This document shows, one piece after another, positions 1-8,340 of a stretch of DNA of 13,810 nucleotides. The notes beneath the pieces are model-generated. The model was not told where the DNA came from. It did no database searches and saw only the letters and a program-made list of their open reading frames with translations. Origin of the DNA: an uncultured Ruminococcus sp. (GTDB lineage: Bacteria; Bacillota; Clostridia; Oscillospirales; Acutalibacteraceae); assembly GCA_902803585.1 (NCBI GenBank), contig CADCQO010000013.1, positions 1 to 13,810 on the forward strand. The letters run 5' to 3'. A program made the translations under genes and the position numbers. Within the stretch, counting starts at the first letter, position 1. The number at the start of each line of letters is the position of its first letter.

Positions 1-114
1 ACAACGGCAATACCGGCGACAACGGCAGCACTGGTGACAACGGCAATACCGGCGACAACGGCAGCACTGGTGACAACGGCAACACTGGCGACAATGGCAA
101 TACCGGTGATAACG
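1..114 (+). repeat. 18-bp tandem repeat coding for a GDNG[NS]T linker
   Basis: Six consecutive 18-bp units begin at 1, 19, 37, 55, 73 and 91, followed by a degenerate seventh. Units alternate between an AAT-ACC and an AGC-ACT form, giving a 36-bp higher-order repeat; bases 1-36 and 37-72 are identical. The period is a multiple of three, so gain or loss of units changes linker length without breaking the frame. The array continues past the left edge. The encoded stretch is flexible and polar, rich in Gly, Asn, Asp and Thr, as expected of a spacer between an N-terminal domain and the YDG-like domain. Confidence 0.9.
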
Positions 115-3100
115 GTGGCAACAATCCGGACGATAATGAACCGGATCAGAACCTGACGATTGTTGTGAATGAAGAAAAGCTGTATGACATCGTTAAAAAG
201 TGTTCCAAAATCTATGACGGAGTATCAGCTATCGGCACAGATAACGGTACGACCGGCATGTATCTGGTATACGATCTGTCGAAGGACGGACAAAATTCAA
301 AAGTCATTTCCTATAAGGAAGACGAACAGGCGGATACCGGCATTCAGAAAGTGAAAATTGTCGGGTATTTTTCAAATGCAGACGGTCAAAGGGATGCCAA
401 TGTAGCACTCGGTGAAAACGGCAGTGTAACAGCGAAAAATGTCGTGATTACAGATATTCAGTTCAAGAAAGGTGCAGGCTGGCTGTCAGTTGATGAGTAC
501 TTTGCATCGGATAAAATCAACTATGATACCAGCGCCCTGAAAAGGTATATTTACGATGACGGAAGCACATTTGACAGCGGAGCGCCCTACAATGCGAAGG
601 CGACTATTAGTCCGTGTACTGTCAATCTTGTTATGAATGTGCCGGTTGTTTCCTACTATTTCGGACAGGACCTGCCTGTTATTACGGACAACAAGAATCA
701 GAAGTATTACTATACCATAGAACAGCCCCAAAAAGGCAGTACAGATCTTCTGAACAAAAATAAGCAGCACATTGTTGTTTCTGCATCTGACGGCAATGTA
801 CTTACTGCCAGCCTGAAAACCAGCGACGAACAACTGAACCAGAACTATCGTCTGTTACTTACAGACAGCGCAAAAAAGCGTGTGCAGTGTGAGGTCATTC
901 GTTGGGATCCCGAAGAGCAGCCGAACTGTATATACAGAGTTGTTGCCAAAGAGGGCGGCGGTTATGAACGCTATGCGGTGCCGATGTTTCAGAACGTTTC
1001 TTATCTGATCAGCAGTAACGGAATAAATGACTGGCGTCAAAAAGCTCCCATTCTTTTGAATGAAGAAAATAAGGCGTTCTATTATGTTTTTAATAACGAT
1101 AAGAATTCGGAAGCGTATAAAGCGATTTCTCCGCTGAAATTTTATCAGATGACGCCGAAGATGACAAACTCATCGAGCAGTGTTGTGGCTTTGGAGGAAT
1201 CCGAAGACAACACATTGAATGAACTTCTTGAAGCGTTTTTCTTCTTCAAGAAAAAGTACTATACCAACAAAAATGTTCTGTTAAAAACAACACTCAGGAA
1301 CAATGTGCCGACAGATGCTGTGCTGACTTATCAATACAGCAGTGATGCAGACACATGGAAAGAAAAAGAAGTAAAGCTGAGTGTCAATGATTGGAAAGAA
1401 GCAGGAGACGGCAGCTATCAGTTAACGACAAATGTTGATTTGTCGAGCGATACAGATACAACGATATCCTATGTCATATTGAATGTCAGCGCACCAGGTT
1501 TAGCCAGAAAGGTTATTCCCATGTCGCTGAGCTGCAGAGTAAGAGGCAAGCAGGAATATTCTGAAAGATCTGGTATCGGCAGCAATATTCAGCTTGTAGT
1601 CAATAAAGTTTTGCCGCAGATATCGTATGTATCCCGTTTAGCCGGAAAAGAAGTTGTATACGAAGTGAATGTAGATGCACCGGGTGCAGATATTGAAAAG
1701 GTAGAATATGCTTGGGACGATGGTCTGGTACTCGACAAGAAAACTTCACGATGGATATTCCAGAAAAATCCGTCGGCATCAGATACTTCGGAAATCTCCA
1801 ACGACCCTGCACGCTATATGAATGCAAGTACCCATTATGATGAGCAGACACAGAAGTACATCTTCAAACTGACAGAAGAACTGTCGGCGGACGTTTTGAA
1901 CGCACAGCAGAAGAGCGGCGGCAAGCATACGCTGCATATGCGCGTCACCGACATTTCCGGCAACGTAGTAAACGTGGAATATACCCCGACACAGGGCTAC
2001 GACAACCAGCCGCCGGAACTTAATCAAGTGCGTCTGGTACGCAGCAATGCAAACGGTGAGTATGAGGAACTGAGCTGGGATTCTTTCAGAGTCATAGACG
2101 GAAATGCGTTTGATAACCGTGCTCTGAGATTGTTGATACAGGCCCGCGACGGTGAAAATACTTATTCGGAAAACACCGGACTGGACAAGGTTGTTTTCAA
2201 TCATCAGGAGCTCAGAAGAGAGCAGGGCAAATTACAGACGGTCACTTATGACGGTCAGGAATGGCTCAGTTTCGATCTGAGTGAAAATCAGGTATATGAT
2301 CTGAAGGTTACCCTGATTGACGGTGCAGGCAACCCGACCACTGCCAGTCTGTCAGAGCATCTTCAGACATTGTGTCTGGAAAATCAGAAGCCCGAAGTGA
2401 CAGAAATGCATCTGATCGACAAAGATAACAAAATTGTTGATGAACAGATTCTTTCTTACGGCGGGGAGAACGGATACTACAACCAATCCCTGAAACTGAT
2501 TGTTGCGGCACAGGATACGGGTGTTGTTTCATCTGGCATACAGTATGTTTCTTTGAAAACGGCAGAAGGAGAAGAAAGTATTCTCAAAGCAGAAACCGCA
2601 CAGACAATTGACGGTCTGGAAGCTGCCGGACAGGACGATAGCGGGGACGGTACACAAAAATGGTATGTGTTTGATCTGGATGTCAATGCAGACTATCTGC
2701 TGCAGGTAACTGCTGTCGATAACAGCGGCAATGTATCAGAGATGAAGCCGTACAGCGAGAACTTTGATAAGCTGGTACTGGAAAATGTTCAGCCGGAAAT
2801 TGAAAAAATTGTATTGCTGAAAACAACAGAAGAAGGTTATGCAGTATTGTCTGAAAAGGAATATACCAATGACAGCGGGGATGGTTTCGCTAATCAGGAC
2901 ATCAGTGTACTGGTATTTCCGAAGGATAATAAATCAGGCGTTTACTCCGTTACCATGACTTGTCAGGAAAATGGCCGGAATCAGAAAAAAACACCGGCAA
3001 AATCAGATATTACTTACAAAGACGGTGACAAAGAGATTACTGAGAGCGCTTATTGTTTCGATCTGACGCTGGGCAATCGTTATGACCTGACTTTTGACGT

Positions 3101-6100
3101 GTTGGATAAATCAGGCAATAAGTCTTCAATCAATCACGAAGATGTACATTCAGAGGGCGAAACCGGTGGTGTACGTTCACTGCTTTTAGAGAATGATTTG
3201 CCGGAAATCGGCATTGTCAAGCCCTCAACGGAAGATCACACGCCATTGTTTGTGCATTATAGCGAACAAGCCGATTACTATGGCATAGAAAGTATGGAGT
3301 CGCAGCTTGTCATTACGCTGACAGATCCTGAAACCGAAGTAACGGAAGAAGGCAAAAGTCCTTTCAAAAAGGCTCGTTCAGGTATTTTCTCCTATGAAAT
3401 CACAGATTTCTATGAACAGAATGACCCTGTTGCGAAAACAATCATTTCGCAGGAAGAAATCACAGAAGAAGAACTTTACCGTAAGGAAGTCCGTTTCGAT
3501 ATTGCCAACTGGGAAAGCCAGCCCGGTGCACATCGTCTGCATATCAAGCTGAAGGACAGAGCAGGAAACACCTATAATATGGGATATTCATTCTATATCG
3601 ATTTTACTGCTCCTGAAGGCACACTGGATATTGATGAAACAAAGGTAAAGGCGAAAGATATCATTATTGACGAACAGGCACAGAAATGGTTTGACGGTAC
3701 TGATGTCATTGATTTGTCAGCATCCTTTGATGAAGTTAAAATTCATCATATCCATGCAGAAATCAAGGGTGCTCAAACTACTGTACTGGATTTTTCACCA
3801 TCAGATGAAGAACACAAGATCATCACAGACGAAAACAGCAATACCATTCACTTCTCGCTCAGCAATGCCGATCTGCCGACAGATGACAACCAGATGTACA
3901 CAGTATCTGTTTACGCTGTAGACTATTCCGGCAACCAGTCAGAAACAAAAACTCTGGAACTGCACAGAGATTTTGCGGCTCCTCAGATAACGAAAGTAAA
4001 GGTAAACCTGCTGGAGAAAGTGGAGGCATTCAAAATACTGAAACGCAGTTTTGGTGTATTCTCCAACGGAAGTGTACAGCTTGTTATCTATACCAGCGAT
4101 TATGAAACATACTCTCATGACAGCGGTATCGAAAAAATCACCATTGACTGCAAGGGTACAAATGGCAAGATCCAGACAATAGACCAGAGCTATATCCATT
4201 ATGATGAGAAATTGAAGTGCTTCTATACCGAAATTATTCCTGACGGATACTTCTCAAAAAATATTCAGGTAACAGCATACGATAAATTCGGTAAAGACAG
4301 TTTTTCCGGTTCAGGCAATTATCCGAATTTTGAAGAATCCGGCAGCAATTTACTGCTGATAGAAACTACTGCTCCCACTGTCAGAATCAATCTGCCGCAA
4401 AGAGATGGCAGTGACAGCAAAGATGGTAAAATATGGTATCGCAGTGATAAAACTGTTTCACTGAACGTACAGGACGTTGGTTCCGGTATCTGCTCAATGA
4501 CAGTTGAAATTAACGGTATTACCATTACAGAGGACAGTAAAGGCACCAGTTTCCTGACCAGCGAGAAAACAGCAAAACAGAGAAACAGGATCAATGAAAT
4601 ACAAAAATATACCTTCCAGACCGAACAGTTAGCCAAAATTGTGAAGGACGGCAAAAAAGAACCTTCAGACGGCCGATACACGATTAAAGTAACTGTAACA
4701 GATAACTCAGGCAATGAGGGTACACAGACCGCTGTATTTTATCGTGATGTCACACAGCCGACAGTAGATACATTTATTTTTGATCCTAAGCCTCAGGACA
4801 GAAAAAACAGTTTCGACTTCAAAGATGCTGTGCAGACTACGGATTACGGTTTTTATTTCCGGGAGAATTTCACCGTTCGTGTATCTGTCAGTGATATCGA
4901 ACCGTCCTCAGGTCTGCATACAATCGTTTATGAACTGGTGTCTGCTAAAGACGGGTCAACTGTCGAGAAAAAACAAAGAGAAATCAATAATGGATGGGCA
5001 GACTTTGACGTAAAAGCGGAGTTTAAAGGACAGATCTATGTCACGGCATATGACAACACCGGCAACATATCCAAGAGAGTCACGCCGGAAGCATTTATTA
5101 TCGATACAGATGTACGCCATAAGAGTGAATCTCACTTTTCCTTTACTGCCCTGCCGTCTACTTCCTATACAGATGCAGGCGGAAATCCCTTGTATGCTGA
5201 CAGAAATGTCGATATTTCAGTTGATATCACGGATACTGTTTCCGGTATCAAGGAATTCACTTACCAGACTTTCTCAGAACGAACCGGTACGGCTTCCAGA
5301 CAGAAAACAGTCATTCTTTCAGGAAAGTCCTATACAAACGGCAGTGCTCTTGAAGACGGCTGGACAGTAACAGGTACTGAGCGCAACATTGTAACAAAAG
5401 TTTCCAGAAAATACACCTTTACGGGCGATGACAACGATATTTATATCGCGTGGACGATGACTGACAATGCGAATAATGCCAGCAGCGTGTCTACCAGTCG
5501 TTTTACCATTGATAAGACTCAACCCGTCATTGACGTAAATTTTGAAGGAAATGACCTGTATTACAACAGTCAGCGCAAAGGTACAATCACCATTACAGAA
5601 CGCAATTTTGATGCCGCCAGAATCAAATCAACTATCGAAAACAGTCTGAAATCGAAACAAGGAAACATTCCTTCTGTTCAGTTCCAGAATGTATCCGGAA
5701 CGAATAATACCTATCGTGCAGAGGTTACCTTTACTGAGGGCGATTATACTTTCAGAATTGAAGGAACAGACAGAGGCAATCATACAGCGCGTATCAGCTA
5801 TCAGAACAGCAATTCTCAGATGTTCTATGTCGATAGCACGGATCCTGTATTCGAAGGCTTTGGAGATTTTAAAAACAACAGCAAGAAACTGTACAATCAG
5901 AGCAGGACGATGGTTCTGAGAGTAACGGAACATCACTTTGACCCGTCCAGGATGATTGTCAGCGTAAACAAAGACGGCGGCGTAACATCTTACAGCGGCA
6001 GTGAGTGGAAAACAGATGCAGCCAACAGCGATCTGCATACAATGACGCTTCCTTCTTTTGATACTGATGGTGTTTATCAGGTATCTATCAGCGGTGAAGA

Positions 6101-8000
6101 CAGAGCAGGCAGAAAGCTGAAAGACGATGAATCCGACAGCTTTGAAATTGACAGAACTGCGCCGGAAGTTACTGTAACTTTTGCAGGCAACACAGATTGT
6201 TACAAAGACAAGAGAGATGTCATCATTACTGTTAAAGAGAAAAACTTCAATGGTGAGAAGATCACCGGTTCTTACCGCATGAACAATAACACGCCGACGT
6301 TTTCTCTTGCTGATGCTGCATTGCAGAACAATTCTTCCGATATTCACACAAAAACAATCTCTTTGAAAGAAGGAGATTATTCAGATTTTTCTGTTGCAGG
6401 TGAAGATCAGGCGGGCAATACAGCAAAGGTCAACTATGAAGGACAAAATCACGACAAGTTCTATGTAGATAGTACGCCGCCGGCATTCGGCGGGTTCGGC
6501 GATTTTGCCCAAAATGCTGAAAAGCCGTACAACGAGCCGCAGACAATGGTTCTGGAGGTAACGGAACACAACTTTGACGCCGGAAATACCAATGTTGCTG
6601 TAACAAAGGATCATGACTCAGTGATACATAACGGCAGCGAATGGCAGACGAACGGTGACCAGCACGTCATGACTCTTACCTTTGAAGAAGATGGTGTTTA
6701 TCAGGTATCCATCAACGGTCATGACAGAGCAGGTTTCCAGTTGACAGAGCAGACTTCCGGTACTTTTGAGATCGATAAAAATGCTCCGAAGGCAGCTGCA
6801 GCATCTTCAACGGTTGTTCTGTCTTCTTCAGAGGCAGAAACCAAAGCAGAACCGATTGTTTTTGAAGATAAGAACATAGCTTCTGTCAGCGGAGAAGTAA
6901 ACTACTACGTCTTTGATGAATGTCAGAAAGACGTTGTGCTGAAAAAGGTGGCTTTTGACAACGAGGACGTGAACGTGTCAGTGTCTGAAGGCGGCGGAAC
7001 GGAAATTTCCGTCAACCCGTATGAATACTTCCTCATGCCGAATGAATCAGGCAATTATGTACTCATGCAGAACGAAGCAGGCAAAGAACCTTTGCAGGGT
7101 GTATATACCTTTACGCTGACAGCAACGGATAAAGCCGGAAATGAAAGCGAAGCGCTGACGAAAGCATACGTTGTTATGAAGAACAGCTTTATTGCCTATA
7201 TTCCAAATTCCAGCAGCGAAAGCAAAACAGGTTATTATGCCTATGACGGCAGACAAATCAAAAAGGAATCATTCACCGGTATAGACATTGTGGTGTACAG
7301 CTGGAAGGACGCAGCGTTTACTCTTCAGGTAAAGCTGGGCGGCAGTGATCAAACCCTGTCGATATATGATACCTCAGAGAATGATACACCAGAAAACAAA
7401 GATGTAACAGTCAGCAAACAAAGCATCATTGATGATGATTTCTCCTGCCGTACCATTCAGATTGCCAGAAACCTGATTAACGTAATTGATCCTACCGATG
7501 AGAACGCAGAGAGTACAAACGGCAAAAATGTAGAAACCATCTGGAATCTGGTTCCCAAAGATGGCAAGGAGTGTACGCTGCTGTCCTTCACCGTTGATAA
7601 CGTTAAGCCAAAGGGAGAGTTTGAATCACGCTTCCGCAACTTCCAGTGGTATGACGGCTGTTATAATCCCGTTCCTATGGAAATCCAGCTTGAGGGTATT
7701 GATCGGGATATCGACTTTGATAATTGTGAATTCACAGATAATGGCGAATCGCTGCAGCTGAATTCCGAAGTCAGTTATTCAAAAGAAACCAATTCTATCA
7801 ATATCACGATTCAGAAGGAGGGTGAACATAAGCTGTCAGTCACCCTGAAGGATAAAGCAGGCAATGAGAAGGTATTGACCGAAAAAATCTATGTCGGCTC
7901 TTTCTTTGGAAAATGGTGGTGGCTGTTTTTAGGCGGAGGAATCCTGATCCTGATTGCTGCTGTCTGGCTGATTATTGCTCTTGTAAGAAGAAAATCATAA
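3..8000 (+). CDS. Giant multi-Ig-like surface protein with C-terminal membrane anchor (5'-partial)
   Basis: The frame is already open at the left edge, so the true start and any signal peptide lie upstream; 2665 residues are visible (residue number = position/3). A GTG at 165 is only the first start-like codon and lies inside the coding sequence. In order: a Gly-Asp-Asn-Gly-Asn/Ser-Thr linker (residues 1-40); a domain with KIYDGVSAIG (near residue 70) that resembles YDG/MBG-type surface domains; a less recognisable region to about 480; then about sixteen Ig-like modules. Each of these ends in a D-x-[SA]-G-N type motif (near residues 649, 773, 907, 1035, 1185, 1308, 1427, 1567, 1684, 1821, 1922, 2032, 2135, 2241, 2376, 2617) and is often followed by an aspartate-x-TAP/TQP linker. 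The C-terminus has a hydrophobic segment starting WWWLFLGGG (7914-7985) and a basic RRKS tail, and no LPXTG motif. Family knowledge suggests an extracellular stalk or adhesin; the ligand is unknown. The gene ends at a strong terminator and is not cotranscribed with the next gene. Confidence 0.88.
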   Translation, partial: NGNTGDNGSTGDNGNTGDNGSTGDNGNTGDNGNTGDNGGNNPDDNEPDQNLTIVVNEEKLYDIVKKCSKIYDGVSAIGTDNGTTGMYLVYDLSKDGQNSKVISYKEDEQADTGIQKVKIVGYFSNADGQRDANVALGENGSVTAKNVVITDIQFKKGAGWLSVDEYFASDKINYDTSALKRYIYDDGSTFDSGAPYNAKATISPCTVNLVMNVPVVSYYFGQDLPVITDNKNQKYYYTIEQPQKGSTDLLNKNKQHIVVSASDGNVLTASLKTSDEQLNQNYRLLLTDSAKKRVQCEVIRWDPEEQPNCIYRVVAKEGGGYERYAVPMFQNVSYLISSNGINDWRQKAPILLNEENKAFYYVFNNDKNSEAYKAISPLKFYQMTPKMTNSSSSVVALEESEDNTLNELLEAFFFFKKKYYTNKNVLLKTTLRNNVPTDAVLTYQYSSDADTWKEKEVKLSVNDWKEAGDGSYQLTTNVDLSSDTDTTISYVILNVSAPGLARKVIPMSLSCRVRGKQEYSERSGIGSNIQLVVNKVLPQISYVSRLAGKEVVYEVNVDAPGADIEKVEYAWDDGLVLDKKTSRWIFQKNPSASDTSEISNDPARYMNASTHYDEQTQKYIFKLTEELSADVLNAQQKSGGKHTLHMRVTDISGNVVNVEYTPTQGYDNQPPELNQVRLVRSNANGEYEELSWDSFRVIDGNAFDNRALRLLIQARDGENTYSENTGLDKVVFNHQELRREQGKLQTVTYDGQEWLSFDLSENQVYDLKVTLIDGAGNPTTASLSEHLQTLCLENQKPEVTEMHLIDKDNKIVDEQILSYGGENGYYNQSLKLIVAAQDTGVVSSGIQYVSLKTAEGEESILKAETAQTIDGLEAAGQDDSGDGTQKWYVFDLDVNADYLLQVTAVDNSGNVSEMKPYSENFDKLVLENVQPEIEKIVLLKTTEEGYAVLSEKEYTNDSGDGFANQDISVLVFPKDNKSGVYSVTMTCQENGRNQKKTPAKSDITYKDGDKEITESAYCFDLTLGNRYDLTFDVLDKSGNKSSINHEDVHSEGETGGVRSLLLENDLPEIGIVKPSTEDHTPLFVHYSEQADYYGIESMESQLVITLTDPETEVTEEGKSPFKKARSGIFSYEITDFYEQNDPVAKTIISQEEITEEELYRKEVRFDIANWESQPGAHRLHIKLKDRAGNTYNMGYSFYIDFTAPEGTLDIDETKVKAKDIIIDEQAQKWFDGTDVIDLSASFDEVKIHHIHAEIKGAQTTVLDFSPSDEEHKIITDENSNTIHFSLSNADLPTDDNQMYTVSVYAVDYSGNQSETKTLELHRDFAAPQITKVKVNLLEKVEAFKILKRSFGVFSNGSVQLVIYTSDYETYSHDSGIEKITIDCKGTNGKIQTIDQSYIHYDEKLKCFYTEIIPDGYFSKNIQVTAYDKFGKDSFSGSGNYPNFEESGSNLLLIETTAPTVRINLPQRDGSDSKDGKIWYRSDKTVSLNVQDVGSGICSMTVEINGITITEDSKGTSFLTSEKTAKQRNRINEIQKYTFQTEQLAKIVKDGKKEPSDGRYTIKVTVTDNSGNEGTQTAVFYRDVTQPTVDTFIFDPKPQDRKNSFDFKDAVQTTDYGFYFRENFTVRVSVSDIEPSSGLHTIVYELVSAKDGSTVEKKQREINNGWADFDVKAEFKGQIYVTAYDNTGNISKRVTPEAFIIDTDVRHKSESHFSFTALPSTSYTDAGGNPLYADRNVDISVDITDTVSGIKEFTYQTFSERTGTASRQKTVILSGKSYTNGSALEDGWTVTGTERNIVTKVSRKYTFTGDDNDIYIAWTMTDNANNASSVSTSRFTIDKTQPVIDVNFEGNDLYYNSQRKGTITITERNFDAARIKSTIENSLKSKQGNIPSVQFQNVSGTNNTYRAEVTFTEGDYTFRIEGTDRGNHTARISYQNSNSQMFYVDSTDPVFEGFGDFKNNSKKLYNQSRTMVLRVTEHHFDPSRMIVSVNKDGGVTSYSGSEWKTDAANSDLHTMTLPSFDTDGVYQVSISGEDRAGRKLKDDESDSFEIDRTAPEVTVTFAGNTDCYKDKRDVIITVKEKNFNGEKITGSYRMNNNTPTFSLADAALQNNSSDIHTKTISLKEGDYSDFSVAGEDQAGNTAKVNYEGQNHDKFYVDSTPPAFGGFGDFAQNAEKPYNEPQTMVLEVTEHNFDAGNTNVAVTKDHDSVIHNGSEWQTNGDQHVMTLTFEEDGVYQVSINGHDRAGFQLTEQTSGTFEIDKNAPKAAAASSTVVLSSSEAETKAEPIVFEDKNIASVSGEVNYYVFDECQKDVVLKKVAFDNEDVNVSVSEGGGTEISVNPYEYFLMPNESGNYVLMQNEAGKEPLQGVYTFTLTATDKAGNESEALTKAYVVMKNSFIAYIPNSSSESKTGYYAYDGRQIKKESFTGIDIVVYSWKDAAFTLQVKLGGSDQTLSIYDTSENDTPENKDVTVSKQSIIDDDFSCRTIQIARNLINVIDPTDENAESTNGKNVETIWNLVPKDGKECTLLSFTVDNVKPKGEFESRFRNFQWYDGCYNPVPMEIQLEGIDRDIDFDNCEFTDNGESLQLNSEVSYSKETNSINITIQKEGEHKLSVTLKDKAGNEKVLTEKIYVGSFFGKWWWLFLGGGILILIAAVWLIIALVRRKS
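5523..6785 (+). repeat. Tandem duplication of a two-domain Ig-like unit inside the giant protein
   Basis: Two consecutive copies of an A+B pair of Ig-like modules can be aligned by eye. Module A carries ITERNFD in the first copy and VKEKNFNG in the second. Module B carries FYVDSTDPVFEGFGDF versus FYVDSTPPAFGGFGDF, VTEHHFDP versus VTEHNFDA, DGVYQVSISGEDRAG versus DGVYQVSINGHDRAG, and FEIDRTAP versus FEIDKNAP. Corresponding prolines lie 639 bp apart (5523 and 6162) for A and 636 bp apart (5844 and 6480) for B. The A and B modules also resemble each other weakly. Divergence at DNA level shows the duplication is not very recent. Confidence 0.8.
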
Positions 8001-8065
8001 GCCGCAGGCAGACATTCATGTTCAGATTTCCTGAGATGATGATATCCAGAACAGAATAAACCTTT

Positions 8066-8112
8066 ACAGACCGTGTATCTGCTGTTTCCGGCGGGGTACA
8101 CGGTTTGTTTTG
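8066..8112 (+). terminator. Intrinsic (rho-independent) terminator of the giant protein gene
   Basis: ACAGACCGTGTA (8066-8077) pairs with TACACGGTTTGT (8097-8108) as a 12-bp stem with one G-U pair. The 19-nt loop can fold further, and a T-rich stretch follows (GGTTTGTTTTGAT). It lies 66 bp after the stop codon at 8000, the right place and orientation to end the upstream transcript. Confidence 0.8.
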
Positions 8113-8238
8113 ATCTCACAATTTCTTTCAGAAGGGAGCAAACGGCATCGCAGAAAATAAAATTTTTCCGGAGAAACACACGGCTTTTCTTTTCGGAATT
8201 TCATGAAACTTTCCCCTTGAGGATTTCACAAAAAATCA

Positions 8239-8267
8239 TTGACAACAACTCTACATTTTGCTATCAT
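8239..8267 (+). promoter_or_regulatory. Near-consensus sigma-A promoter for the large repeat protein gene
   Basis: A perfect -35 box TTGACA (8239-8244) is separated by exactly 17 bp from TATCAT (8262-8267), one mismatch from TATAAT. Transcription would begin near 8274, leaving a leader of about 67 nt before the ATG at 8341. The fit to consensus suggests strong housekeeping expression; no operator is obvious. Confidence 0.8.
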
Positions 8268-8328
8268 GATGGACAAACAGCGGATTTTTTGCAGACGTTG
8301 TGCGGCAGGCAAAATCAGCAGAGCTGAC

Positions 8329-8334
8329 AGGAGG
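8329..8334 (+). promoter_or_regulatory. Strong ribosome binding site that fixes the start at 8341
   Basis: AGGAGG lies 6 nt upstream of the ATG at 8341. It decides the start codon: the open frame extends upstream to a TTG at 8239 and ATGs at 8266 and 8269, but these overlap the -35 and -10 boxes of the promoter, lie before the predicted transcription start and have no Shine-Dalgarno sequence. Confidence 0.9.
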
Positions 8335-8340
8335 CATATT

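Larger units (their letters stand above)
8001..8340. other. Intergenic spacer with terminator and promoter
   Basis: No gene is supported here. The left part holds the transcription terminator of the giant protein gene and the right part the promoter and leader of the large repeat protein gene. The middle (about 8113-8238) is AT-rich, has only weak imperfect inverted repeats (for example around 8150-8200), and no recognisable RNA motif. Confidence 0.7.

Noticed and set aside
5628..6347. Reverse-strand open frame of 239 codons inside the giant surface protein gene
   Set aside because: The forward frame is a continuous Ig-like protein; the reverse product has no recognisable domain and lies across the duplicated block, so it is a shadow.
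8073..8327. 84-codon open frame in the first spacer
   Set aside because: It starts inside the terminator hairpin, has no ribosome binding site, and overlaps the promoter of the next gene.
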